NCBI RefSeq assembly: GCF_002813455.1
Contig: NZ_PHHE01000001.1
Span: 2,480,001-2,544,000, forward strand
Origin: Pseudomonas baetica
GTDB lineage: Bacteria > Pseudomonadota > Gammaproteobacteria > Pseudomonadales > Pseudomonadaceae
Reading direction: 5' to 3'
Length of the DNA stretch: 64,000 bases
The position numbers and the translations under genes were made by a program. Shown one piece after another: positions 16,995 to 25,270 of this stretch. Below the pieces are notes generated by a model that saw only the letters and a program-made list of their open reading frames with translations, was not told the origin of the DNA and did no database searches. Numbering within the stretch: the stretch's first letter is position 1; each line of letters begins with the position of its first letter.

Positions 16995-18596
16995 TCAAGG
17001 CGTGACATCCGGCAAACCGTGATGGCGTTGCCACAACGCCCGATAACGCTGTTCTTCCTGCTGCCAGTGTTCGTCGCTCCAGCCCAGTCGAGGCTGGCAG
17101 AGTTGGCGGATGGCGGCGAAATATTCTTCGCCACCGCGCGGCAACAGCAGGCCCAGACGCGTGCGGCGCAGCAGCAGATCGTCGAGGTGCAAGACCAGTT
17201 CTGCTTCGCAGGCGAAGGCCAGTTCGGCCCACAAGGTGTCGGTGTTGCCGACCGTGTCGTGGCCCAGTTCCGTGAGCCGTTGCGCCAGTCTTGGCAAGTC
17301 TCGTCCATGCCGCCCGGCCAGACGCCGCCACTGCTGCGCGCCAAGTCCGGGGATCGCCAGCGGCGGCACGGCGGCGAACACCGGCGCGGCGTCATCATCA
17401 AACGGCCGATCAAGTATTGCCGCGCAAGCCTTGAGTACTTCGATGGCTTGCGGGCGAAACGTCGTCAGTTTGCCGCCGGCCAGGGTCACGCAACCCGGTT
17501 CCTGCCACAGCACGTGCTCACGGGTTTCGTTAGAGGGTTTGTCTTGATTCGCCCCCACGCCACCGACCACCGGACGCACGCCCGACCAGGTCGAAAGCAC
17601 ATCGGCGGCAACCACTTCGGCGCCGGGGAACTGTTGCGTGCAAGCCGCCAACAAATAGTCGAGTTCTTCAGCGCTGATGCTCGCGCTTTGATCCAGATTT
17701 TCGTGATGATCCAGATCCGTGGTGCCGACCACTGTCGCGCCTTCCCACGGAAAAACAAACACCGGTCGCCGATCACGCTCATGCAAAAAGGTGAATGCCT
17801 GCGCCACCGGCAGACGCCAGCCCGGCAACAACAAATGACTGCCGCGCAACGGGCGCAATTGCCGTGGTGCCTCGGCGGGTCGTAGGCGTTCAGCCCAAGC
17901 GCCGGTGGCCACGGCCAGCACGCCACAGCGCAACTGCAGGGACGCGCCAGCCTCGCAGTCCTCAACCTGAACCCCGCACACGCGCCCGTCTTCACGCAGC
18001 AAATGCTCAACGCGCACGCCGTTTAGCATCACCGCGCCGTCGGCCCGCGCCTCGCTCAATACACGCATCACCAGCCGCGCATCATCGGTCAGCGCATCGA
18101 CAAAACAGGTGCCGCCGAGCAACTCGGGTTCCTTCACGCCCGGCGCCAGATATCGCAGTTGCTGCGCGTCATGAAAACGGTGGCTGCGCCGCCCGGCCAA
18201 GGCGTCGTACACCGACAACAAACCACCCAAAACCCGAGGCCCGGGAAAGCCGCCGCGATAGTGCGGCATCATGAAACTCATCGGCTCGACCAGCCCCGGC
18301 GCTTCGTCGAGCAAACGCTGACGTTCGCGCACCGAGTCGCGGGTCAGGCGCCACTGGCCTTTGGCGATGTAACGTAAACCACCGTGGACCATTTTCGACG
18401 ATCGACTGGAGGTGCCCCAGGCAAAATCGCGCTGTTCCAGCAGCAGACAGCGCCAGCCTCGACGCGCCGCTTCGCGCAGGATGCCGGCGCCGCTGATACC
18501 GCCGCCGATGACAATCAGATCCCAGGTCTGATCGGCCAGCGTCGGCAAAACCTGCTGGCGCCACGCGGCGTTCCAGTCCGGACTCATGGCCGTCAC
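16995..18596 (-). CDS. GlpD-like FAD-dependent glycerol-3-phosphate dehydrogenase family protein
   Basis: A 533-residue flavoprotein. It has the N-terminal dinucleotide motif [19 protein letters not shown] (about residue 29-47), the GlpD signature [21 protein letters not shown] (about 77-95), TGAWAERLR and the second motif [15 protein letters not shown], then the helical C-terminal domain of GlpD. It should oxidise a polyol phosphate and pass electrons to quinone at the inner membrane. This is likely a second, specialised copy and not the housekeeping glpD, because it sits in an operon with an alkyl-DHAP-synthase-like gene (ATGA overlap, 18593-18596) and an FGGY kinase rather than glpFKR. Confidence 0.85.
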   Translation of the reverse strand: MTAMSPDWNAAWRQQVLPTLADQTWDLIVIGGGISGAGILREAARRGWRCLLLEQRDFAWGTSSRSSKMVHGGLRYIAKGQWRLTRDSVRERQRLLDEAPGLVEPMSFMMPHYRGGFPGPRVLGGLLSVYDALAGRRSHRFHDAQQLRYLAPGVKEPELLGGTCFVDALTDDARLVMRVLSEARADGAVMLNGVRVEHLLREDGRVCGVQVEDCEAGASLQLRCGVLAVATGAWAERLRPAEAPRQLRPLRGSHLLLPGWRLPVAQAFTFLHERDRRPVFVFPWEGATVVGTTDLDHHENLDQSASISAEELDYLLAACTQQFPGAEVVAADVLSTWSGVRPVVGGVGANQDKPSNETREHVLWQEPGCVTLAGGKLTTFRPQAIEVLKACAAILDRPFDDDAAPVFAAVPPLAIPGLGAQQWRRLAGRHGRDLPRLAQRLTELGHDTVGNTDTLWAELAFACEAELVLHLDDLLLRRTRLGLLLPRGGEEYFAAIRQLCQPRLGWSDEHWQQEEQRYRALWQRHHGLPDVTP

Positions 18597-20188
18597 TCCG
18601 GCAACAGCGTGCCGGGGTTGAGGCGCCCAGCCGGATCGAAGTGTTTGCTCAACGCCTGCAAGGTGTCCATCGCCAGTGCGCCCTTCTCACGCAACAGATA
18701 CGGCGCGTGATCCTTGCCGACACCGTGTTGGTGACTGATGGTGCCGTGGTTGTCGACGATGGTCTGGCTGGCCGCATGCTTGAGCGCCTGCCAGCGCGCC
18801 AGCGTCGCGGGGTAATCCGCCGCCGGGCGAAACACGTAGGTGGTGTAGATGCTCGACCCTTCACCGTAAACGTGGGACAGGTGAGTGAACACATGCACCC
18901 GCTCGCCTTCAGCGGCCAAGGCCTCGCGCAGGCTGTTTTCAACGAGGTTGAGCAGGTGGTCGACATTGCTCCAGTCGGTGGCGGTTTCGAGGGTGTCGAC
19001 CACGTAACCGGCGTTCCACAGGTTCTCGCGCAGGTAGGGGAAACGGAAGCGGTTCTGCGCCCATTTCTTGCCGAGCAAGGTGCCAGTGAACACGCCGCCG
19101 AAGGCCTTCAAATGTTGCCGTGCCTGTGTCAGCGACAATGCGTTTTGTCGGCGATTGCCGGTCACGCCAAAGGTCAGCAAGCACTTGCCCGCACCGGCGC
19201 CGCGCAGCTTCAGGTACTTTTCCAGCCAGGCGATTTGTTGCGGATGACCGGCCAGTGCCAGTTGCGTTTCGGTTTCCACGGCGTTGGACAGGCGCAGCAT
19301 CGACAGCGGCACGCGCGCCTGAGCCAATTGACGGATGGCTTGCAGTGCCTTGGTCCAAGAGGGCAGAAATACACCGTAGAAACGCTCATCGGCAGGCAGC
19401 GCGCTGACCCGCACCTTGACCTCAGAGATGATCCCGAAACGCCCCTCGCAGCCCAGCACCACTTCACGCAGATCGGGGCCGGCGGCCGAGGCCGGGAACG
19501 TGGGGATTTGCAGAGGGCCGGCGAACGTTTCCAGCGTGCCCCCGGCGAACAATTGCTCGATCCGCCCATAACGCAGTGATTGCTGACCACTGGAACGGCT
19601 GGCAACCCAACCGCCCAACGTCGACAGCTCCCACGACTGCGGAAAATGCCCCAGCGTGTAACCCCGCGCCCGCAGCTGACTTTCCACCTGTGGACCACTG
19701 GCACCGGGGCCGAACGTTGCCAGCAAGCTTTGTTCATCAAGGTCGATCAGACGATTCATCCGCGCCAGCGACACCGTCACCACCGGCCGCGCGGAATCCG
19801 GCGGGTTGATGTGCCCGACCACCGACGTGCCGCCGCCGTAAGGAATCAGGCACAGGTCTTGTTCATGGGCGAGCACCAGCAATTGGCGGATCTGCTCGGC
19901 TGTCTCGGGGAATGCCACCGCATCGGGATAATTGCCCAACGTGCCTTCGCGTAACGCCAGCCAATCCGGCAGGCTCTGGCCGCGAGCGTGCAGTAACCGG
20001 TCATGAGCATCGACGCTGTACAACGTGTGAGCCCGCAACCGCGATTCAGGCACGCGGGCCAGCGCCGTTTCCAGCGTCGCATCGGGCAGCGCTCGACCGT
20101 CGCCCAACCGTTCGGCGAGAAAACTCGCGCCCTGGGCCGGCAGTTCGACCACCGTGGTTGCATCTCCCCAGCCGTTCCAGCGTCGCAT
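18593..20188 (-). CDS. Alkyl-dihydroxyacetonephosphate-synthase-like FAD oxidase
   Basis: A 531-residue flavoprotein of the VAO/PCMH type. The FAD-binding part has PDAVAFPETAEQIRQLLVLA, LIPYGGGTSVVGHINPP and TLGHFPQSWELSTLGGWVASRSSGQQS, which closely follow alkyl-DHAP synthase. The C-terminal part holds HVYGEGSSIYTTYVFR and the His cluster NHGTISHQHGVGKDHAPYL that lines the active site in that enzyme. In eukaryotes this enzyme makes the ether bond of ether lipids. Beside a GlpD-like dehydrogenase and a kinase the bacterial protein could work on ether or related glycerol phosphates in either direction. First gene of the operon, ribosome site AAGGA before the ATG. Confidence 0.75.
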   Translation of the reverse strand: MRRWNGWGDATTVVELPAQGASFLAERLGDGRALPDATLETALARVPESRLRAHTLYSVDAHDRLLHARGQSLPDWLALREGTLGNYPDAVAFPETAEQIRQLLVLAHEQDLCLIPYGGGTSVVGHINPPDSARPVVTVSLARMNRLIDLDEQSLLATFGPGASGPQVESQLRARGYTLGHFPQSWELSTLGGWVASRSSGQQSLRYGRIEQLFAGGTLETFAGPLQIPTFPASAAGPDLREVVLGCEGRFGIISEVKVRVSALPADERFYGVFLPSWTKALQAIRQLAQARVPLSMLRLSNAVETETQLALAGHPQQIAWLEKYLKLRGAGAGKCLLTFGVTGNRRQNALSLTQARQHLKAFGGVFTGTLLGKKWAQNRFRFPYLRENLWNAGYVVDTLETATDWSNVDHLLNLVENSLREALAAEGERVHVFTHLSHVYGEGSSIYTTYVFRPAADYPATLARWQALKHAASQTIVDNHGTISHQHGVGKDHAPYLLREKGALAMDTLQALSKHFDPAGRLNPGTLLPE

Positions 20189-20397
20189 GCGTGTGTCCTT
20201 TTTCGGTTCTTATCAGCGATATTTCAGGCGTCCATACTAGTCGGCGGCCGAAAAGTGTCACGGTCGCATCCGGCCAGTTCGTGTAGCCAATTGAGTCAAA
20301 CGTCGCGCAAGCGTCAGCCATTTACTTTAGCCGTGGTTTCAAATTACCTTTCAGGCATTCATCCGCTCATGCACGCTTTGATCAAGGGAATACGATC

Positions 20398-21414
20398 ATG
20401 CAATCGCTCGGCTACACCTCGGTTCCGCCCCTGCTCAAATACCTGCGCCACGCCGAACAACTGGGCATGGCCATCGAGCCGGCGTTGGCAGCAGCGGGTT
20501 TGCAGGCGCAGCAGTTGAGCGACAACACCCTGCGTTTGCCCGGTGAGGCGCATGAACGGTTGCTGGAGTATTTCTGCGAGCACTCGGGCGATCCGTTGTT
20601 CGGGCTCAACGCGGCGAATTTCGTCCTGCCCAATTCGTGGAGCGTGCTCGGTTACATCACCATGAACTGCGCGACCCTCGGCGATGCGATGAGCCGGATC
20701 ATGCCGTTCGAGAAACTGGTCGGCGACATGGGCGTCAGCCGCGCCGAGGTTCAGGACGGTCACGTGCATCTGATCTGGACTTGCCGTTATCAGCGCCCGC
20801 GCATTCGTCGGCATCTGGTGGAGAACGTGTTGGGGTCATGGCTGCAATATGCGCGCTGGATTGCCGACACGCAGATGTCGCCGGCCGCGGTCTGGCTGGA
20901 GCACTCATGCCCGGCGGAGGCCACGCCAGCGCAGTACGAAGCGTTTTTTGATTGCCCGGTGTTGTTCGATCAGCCGTATTCGGCGCTGGTCGTGCCGCTG
21001 GCTTATTTGCAGTTGCCGTTGCGCCAGGCCGATGCGCAGTTGCTGCGCACGCTGGAAGAACATGCGCTGGGCTTGATGGCGACACTGGAGGATGCGTCGC
21101 TGGAACAGCAGGTGAAGAACATTCTGCGGCAGTTGCTCAAGGAAGGCCTGCCACGCAAGGAACAGGTCGCCGAACAGCTCGCTGTTTCCGTGCGGACGTT
21201 GCAGCGGCAGTTGCATCAGGCGGGGACATCGTATCAGCAGATTCTCGATGATTTGCGTCAGGAGCTGGCTGAGCATTACCTGTTGAACAGTACGTTGCCG
21301 ATTCAGGACATAGCCCTGTATCTGGGGTTTACCGAACCGCGTTCGTTTCATCGTGCGTTCAAGAGTCGGCGCGGGATGCCGCCAGGGGAGTTTCGGCAGA
21401 CGCATCGGGGGTGA
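20398..21414 (+). CDS. AraC-family regulator, divergent from the ether-lipid-like operon
   Basis: A 338-residue regulator. The N-terminal about 200 residues match the arabinose-binding-type domain of the OruR/ArgR-like subgroup (LPGEAHERLLEYFCEHSGDPLFGLNAA, VLGYITMNCATLGDAM). The C-terminal AraC DNA-binding domain has two helix-turn-helix motifs: EQVAEQLAVSVRTLQRQLHQAG and the family signature IQDIALYLGFTEPRSFHRAFKSRRGMPPGEFR. Start at 20398 with AAGGGA upstream. It is transcribed away from the 20188 operon with a 209-bp gap, so control of that operon is the obvious prediction. Confidence 0.9.
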   Translation: MQSLGYTSVPPLLKYLRHAEQLGMAIEPALAAAGLQAQQLSDNTLRLPGEAHERLLEYFCEHSGDPLFGLNAANFVLPNSWSVLGYITMNCATLGDAMSRIMPFEKLVGDMGVSRAEVQDGHVHLIWTCRYQRPRIRRHLVENVLGSWLQYARWIADTQMSPAAVWLEHSCPAEATPAQYEAFFDCPVLFDQPYSALVVPLAYLQLPLRQADAQLLRTLEEHALGLMATLEDASLEQQVKNILRQLLKEGLPRKEQVAEQLAVSVRTLQRQLHQAGTSYQQILDDLRQELAEHYLLNSTLPIQDIALYLGFTEPRSFHRAFKSRRGMPPGEFRQTHRG

Positions 21415-21426
21415 TTGTGCGGGCCC

Positions 21427-21520
21427 CTTCGCGAGCAGGCTCGCTCCCACAGTTGAACTGTAGTGGACTCAGGTTTTGTGGACAGCACAACTCACTGTGG
21501 GAGCGAGCCTGCTCGCGAAG
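21427..21520. repeat. REP pair
   Basis: CTTCGCGAGCAGGCTCGCTC (21427 onward) and its inverse GAGCGAGCCTGCTCGCGAAG (to 21520). Placed just after the AraC stop. Confidence 0.9.
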
Positions 21521-21809
21521 GCGTCCGTCGCCGCACCAAAAACCCGACAGGCAAATCCCCAATTTCCGATCGCAATAAACATCTTTTAGCGCAGACGTTT
21601 AAGGACACTCAGCGTTACGCGAAACCACCCACAAATCCTTGCGCCGCTGCCTACGCCTAAGCCAGAATCCGCCGGCTTGTGCGCCCTGGCCATGCTGCGT
21701 AACTTCAATCGGGTCACTGATTCCCAGTGATCGGGTTTAGTAGCCCGGATTAGTTGACTTACGGTTGCACAAGAAGCATCCAGTCGGGCTTTGGCTTGCA
21801 CTTGATGGT

Positions 21810-21881
21810 AGCTGTGCGCATGGCATCTTCGGGTGCGCCGGATCTTGAGTCTTCTACCGGTCTACTAACTTGCGCACAGCT
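21810..21881 (+). ncRNA. Structured leader upstream of the DUF6124 gene
   Basis: A perfect 10-bp inverted repeat AGCTGTGCGC (21810-21819) / GCGCACAGCT (21872-21881) encloses a second short pairing (GCCGG about 21837 with CCGGT about 21857). The 21521-21936 stretch has no other recognisable gene. From memory, similar leaders precede DUF6124/DUF3077-type genes in other Pseudomonas strains, so this could be a conserved cis-acting RNA. The downstream segment GGCTGCAGCTC before the ribosome site could pair with AGCTGCC. Confidence 0.45.
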
Positions 21882-21936
21882 GCCTCCCCTTTCGTTTAGT
21901 AGCGAGATGGCTGCAGCTCTTCTGGAGAAAGACTCA

Positions 21937-22302
21937 ATGTTCAAAGTAACGCCAAACCCGCCGGTCACCGACCCGGCCTCGCCCTACGAATCGTCTGATT
22001 CAAAGAAATTCCACGAAGCCGCCGAACGCGCCCTCGACCATTACCTAGGCCCACCAACCGCCGAGATCATGGCCGCGCCCTACAAACCCAACGCGCTGTA
22101 CATGGCACACCCCGAGTCCGATAACGAATCCCTGTTGGTGGATGCCAGTGAAACACTGGGTTCGGCCACCGTCATGATCAACAACCACATCGCGCTGGTT
22201 GAAGGCACCCACCGCAAGACCCTGCAAGGCATCGCGCAGGTGGTGATGCTTGCGGAGTTGGCGGTTAATCGCGTGCTGGATCGATTAGTGCCGACCGAGT
22301 AA
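21937..22302 (+). CDS. DUF6124 family protein
   Basis: A 121-residue soluble protein of a Pseudomonas-specific family of unknown role. The start is ATG at 21937 (MFKVTPNPP), 11 bp after GGAGA; an in-frame codon at 21754 would put the structured leader inside the gene and is rejected. It has the usual opening KVTPNPPxTDPxSPYES, then RALDHYLG and the helical end LVDASETLGSATVMINNHIALVEGT with QVVMLAELAVNRVLDRLVP. A bidirectional terminator follows at 22311. Confidence 0.85.
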   Translation: MFKVTPNPPVTDPASPYESSDSKKFHEAAERALDHYLGPPTAEIMAAPYKPNALYMAHPESDNESLLVDASETLGSATVMINNHIALVEGTHRKTLQGIAQVVMLAELAVNRVLDRLVPTE

Positions 22303-22310
22303 CGAAAAAA

Positions 22311-22348
22311 CCCGCAGTCAAACCGTGATGGTTTGGCTGCGGGCTTTT
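22311..22348. terminator. Bidirectional terminator
   Basis: A 14-bp stem CCCGCAGTCAAACC (22311-22324) with GGTTTGGCTGCGGG (22330-22343), one T-G mispair; A6 on the left side and TTTTC on the right side. It serves the convergent DUF6124 and glyoxalase-like genes. Confidence 0.88.
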
Positions 22349-22368
22349 CTGGGCGGCTTGAAACTGCT

Positions 22369-22737
22369 TCAAACACTGATCGCGTTGGTAAACACCAACC
22401 GATTGCCAAAGGGGTCAGCAATGGTCATGTCCTGACTGCCCCACGGCATCGCCTGAATCTGCGGGTGCGAAAACTTGTAATCCTTGGCCACCAACTGCTG
22501 CTGAAACGCTTCCAGCTCATCGGTCTCGATGCGCAGCGCCGAACCGGGCGTGGCATCGCCATGGTGCTCAGACAAATGCAGCACACACTCCCCCCGCGAC
22601 ACTTGCAGATACAACGGGAAGTTCGCTTCGAAACGATGCTGCCAGTCGATCTTGAAGCCAAGGAAGTCGACGTAGAATTCTACGGCTTTGGCTTCATCGA
22701 AAATCCGCAGGATCGGAGTGGTTTTGCCGAAGCTCAT
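22369..22737 (-). CDS. Glyoxalase/bleomycin-resistance superfamily protein
   Basis: A 122-residue VOC-fold protein, start ATG at 22737 (MSFGKTTPILRIFDEAKAVEFY) with AGGGAG upstream. Two beta-alpha-beta-beta-beta repeats are visible: PILRIFDEAKAVEFYVDFLGFKIDW and the second half ending DMTIADPFGNRLVFTN. The segment HLSEHHGDATPGSALRIE is typical of a Pseudomonas subgroup annotated as glyoxalase superfamily. Possible functions are bleomycin-type drug binding or a metal-dependent dioxygenase or lyase reaction; no substrate can be named. Single-gene unit. Confidence 0.85.
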   Translation of the reverse strand: MSFGKTTPILRIFDEAKAVEFYVDFLGFKIDWQHRFEANFPLYLQVSRGECVLHLSEHHGDATPGSALRIETDELEAFQQQLVAKDYKFSHPQIQAMPWGSQDMTIADPFGNRLVFTNAISV

Positions 22738-22846
22738 GGGGTGCTCCCTGACTGGTTGGCCCAAGAGTGTAGCCGGGCTGGATGTCAGCAATTCGGCCTG
22801 TTGATGACTTTCTTTAATCTCAGAGTGCCACTATGAGACGTGAATC

Positions 22847-22922
22847 AAAAGATCGCAGCCTTCGGCAGCTCCTACAGGGATATACGTTCCACTGTAGGAG
22901 CTGCCGAAGGCTGCGATCTTTT
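22847..22922. repeat. Perfect 31-bp inverted repeat of the GATCGCAGCCTTCGGC type
   Basis: Arms 22847-22877 and 22892-22922 are exact reverse complements with a 14-bp loop. The outer ends are A4 and T4, so the element can act as a bidirectional terminator between the glyoxalase-like and D-aminoacylase genes. The same repeat type occurs at 29972-30043. Confidence 0.95.
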
Positions 22923-22935
22923 GGCGCCATCAGAA

Positions 22936-24393
22936 TCAATGAAACCCTTGGCGCAAATCACCTTCGCGTGCCAGAAAACGCCCCTCCCTCCGGCCATTCG
23001 CCTGACCATCGTGATAACTCAACACGCCGTTAATCCACACGCCATCAATACCCTGTGCCGCGCGTTGCGGATCACTGAAATCCGCCACATCACGCACGGT
23101 CGCCGGATCGAACAACACCAGATCAGCCCAATGTCCTTCACGGATCTCGCCCCTTTCCTTCAAGCCAAATCGCGCTGCCGACAGACCGGTCATCTTGTGT
23201 ACGGCGGTGTGCAGCGGAAACAGCCCGACGTCGCGACTGAAATGTCCGAGCACCCGTGGGAAAGCGCCCCACAGGCGTGGGTGCGGGAACGGGTCTTCCG
23301 GCAGTCCGTCAGAGCCCACCATCGACAACGGGTGCGCGAGGATTCTTCGTACGTCCGCCTCGTCCATGCCGTAGTACACCGCGCCCGCCGGTTGCAGGCG
23401 TTTGGCGGCGTCGAGCAGCGGCATGTTCCATTCGGCGGCGATGTCGATCAGGTCGCGGCCGCTGACTTCCGGGTGCGGCGTCGACCAGGTGATGGTGATG
23501 CGGTGGGCATCGGTGACTTGCTTCAGATCCAGCGTCGAGGAGCTCGCCGCATACGGATAGCAGTCGCAGCCGACCGGATGGGTTTTCGCCGCTTCTTCGA
23601 GTGAGGCGAGCAACTGCGGACTACGCCCCCAGTTACCGACACCGGCGCATTTGAGGTGGGAAATGATCACTGGTGACTGTGCGTGTTTTCCGATGCGAAA
23701 CGCCTCATCCATCGCTTCCAGCACCGGGGCGAATTCGCTGCGCAGGTGGGTCGTGTACACCGCGCCGAATGCCGTGAGTTCTTCGGTCAGTTGCATGACT
23801 TCATCGGTGGAAGCGTTGTAGGCGCTGGCGTAGGCCAGACCTGTGGATAACCCCAGTGCACCGGCCTCTAGACTTTCGCGCAACTGCTCGCGCATGGCGG
23901 CAATTTCGGCAGGCGTCGCGGTGCGGAACAAGTCATCGAGGTGATTGCTGCGCAGCGCCGTATGCCCGACCAACGCTGCCACATTCAACGTGGTGTTGGC
24001 CGCTTCGACTGCGGCGCGGTAATCGCTGAAGCGTGGATAAACGAATGCCGCTGCCGTACCGAGCAGATTCATCGGATCCGGCGGATTGCCTTTCAGACTG
24101 ACCGGCGACGCGCTGATCCCACAGTTGCCGACAATCACCGTGGTCACGCCCTGGCTGAGCTTGGGCAGCATCTCGGGTTGGCGGATGACCACGGTGTCGT
24201 CGTGGGTGTGCACGTCGATAAAACCCGGCGCCAGCACACGCCCGGCGGCGTCGATTTCTTCTTTGGCGGTGGCGTCATGCAAGTCGCCGATCCGTTCGAT
24301 GCGACCGTTGAAAATCGCCACATCGGCGCAGTAGCCGGGCGTGTTGCTGCCGTCGATGATCAGGGCGTTGCGAATCAGCGTGTCGTACAGCAT
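22936..24393 (-). CDS. N-acyl-D-amino-acid deacylase (D-aminoacylase family)
   Basis: A 485-residue amidohydrolase, start ATG at 24393 with GGGAGA upstream. It hydrolyses N-acyl-D-amino acids to D-amino acid and carboxylate. Seen: the metal-binding GFIDVHTHDD (about residue 57-66), the Cys ligand region VIVGNCGISASP, a GHTALRSNHLDD helix, SHLKCAGVGNWGRS, and the catalytic Asp motif MVGSDGLPEDPFPHPRLWGAFPRVLG. It lies 1 bp after the RpiR regulator stop and forms a three-gene operon with that regulator and a GntP permease, a common arrangement for D-amino-acid derivative use. Confidence 0.88.
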   Translation of the reverse strand: MLYDTLIRNALIIDGSNTPGYCADVAIFNGRIERIGDLHDATAKEEIDAAGRVLAPGFIDVHTHDDTVVIRQPEMLPKLSQGVTTVIVGNCGISASPVSLKGNPPDPMNLLGTAAAFVYPRFSDYRAAVEAANTTLNVAALVGHTALRSNHLDDLFRTATPAEIAAMREQLRESLEAGALGLSTGLAYASAYNASTDEVMQLTEELTAFGAVYTTHLRSEFAPVLEAMDEAFRIGKHAQSPVIISHLKCAGVGNWGRSPQLLASLEEAAKTHPVGCDCYPYAASSSTLDLKQVTDAHRITITWSTPHPEVSGRDLIDIAAEWNMPLLDAAKRLQPAGAVYYGMDEADVRRILAHPLSMVGSDGLPEDPFPHPRLWGAFPRVLGHFSRDVGLFPLHTAVHKMTGLSAARFGLKERGEIREGHWADLVLFDPATVRDVADFSDPQRAAQGIDGVWINGVLSYHDGQANGRREGRFLAREGDLRQGFH

Positions 24394-24394
24394 G

Positions 24395-25255
24395 TCAGTC
24401 TCCCAGCGGCAGGTGATCGTCGCCGCCACGGTATTCGTCGAGGGCGAGTTTAATCCGCCGAAGACGTTCTTGATTGTCTTCAGGATTGGCCAGCGCCAGC
24501 TCGGTCGCGAGCACGTCGATGGCAAGCAACATGCCGTAACGCGCCGCCGTCGGTTTGTAGATGAACGATGTCTCTGCGCCTTGCAGCGGCAGGACGATGT
24601 CGGCCAGTTCCGCCAGCGGCGAGTCGGCACGAGTGATGGCGAGGATGCGCGCGCCGTAGTTGCGCGCCAGCTCGACAGTCTCCAGCAATTCCGGGGTGAT
24701 GCCGGTCAGCGAGCAGACGATCAGCACCTGTTCGGCGTTGAGGCTGGCGGCAGTGACACGCATCATCACCGCGTCGTGACACACCGCAATCGGGTAGCCG
24801 AGGCGCACCAGACGTACCTGCAATTCATCGCTGCACAGGGTCGAGCAACCGCCCATGCCGAACGCGTGAATCATCCGCGCCTGGCCGAGCAATTTCACCG
24901 CATCGGCGAAGCGTGATTCGTCGAACCCGGCCAAGTGCTGACGCAACGTGGTTTCGATATCGCCGACAATCTGCCCGTAAAACGCCGACTGTTCAGGCGT
25001 GCCCGCCGGGTCGAGAAAACGACTGCCGACGCCGCTGGCCTGGGCCAGTTGCAGACGCAGATCGCGCAGGTCACGACAGCCGACGGTGCGGGCAAACCGC
25101 GACAGTGTGGCGGTGCTGACTTCGGCGCGTTGCGCCAGATCTTCGAGGCTGGCGGAGGCGGCAAAGCCGACGTCGTCGAGCATCAGCCGGGCGATGCGCC
25201 CTTCGCCGGCGCTGAAGGAATCCTGGCGGGCGCGGATCTGGTAGAGGATGTCCAT
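24395..25255 (-). CDS. RpiR-family regulator (HTH plus SIS domain)
   Basis: A 286-residue regulator. The N-terminal HTH_6 domain includes LEDLAQRAEVSTATLSRFARTVGCRDLRDLRLQLAQ. The C-terminal SIS domain (about 120-260) has the sugar-phosphate-binding type loops HAFGMGGCSTLCSDELQVRL and LIVCSLTGITPELLETVELA. It probably senses a small metabolite and controls the gntP-rpiR-aminoacylase operon in which it lies. The start ATG at 25255 is 15 bp before the permease stop. Confidence 0.9.
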   Translation of the reverse strand: MDILYQIRARQDSFSAGEGRIARLMLDDVGFAASASLEDLAQRAEVSTATLSRFARTVGCRDLRDLRLQLAQASGVGSRFLDPAGTPEQSAFYGQIVGDIETTLRQHLAGFDESRFADAVKLLGQARMIHAFGMGGCSTLCSDELQVRLVRLGYPIAVCHDAVMMRVTAASLNAEQVLIVCSLTGITPELLETVELARNYGARILAITRADSPLAELADIVLPLQGAETSFIYKPTAARYGMLLAIDVLATELALANPEDNQERLRRIKLALDEYRGGDDHLPLGD

Positions 25256-25270
25256 GGCGGCGGGCTCCGG

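Noticed and set aside
21754..21936. Upstream extension of the DUF6124 gene
   Set aside because: The in-frame extension translates the inverted repeats, has no ribosome site, and the usual family start MFKVTPNPP is preceded by GGAGA at 21923-21927.
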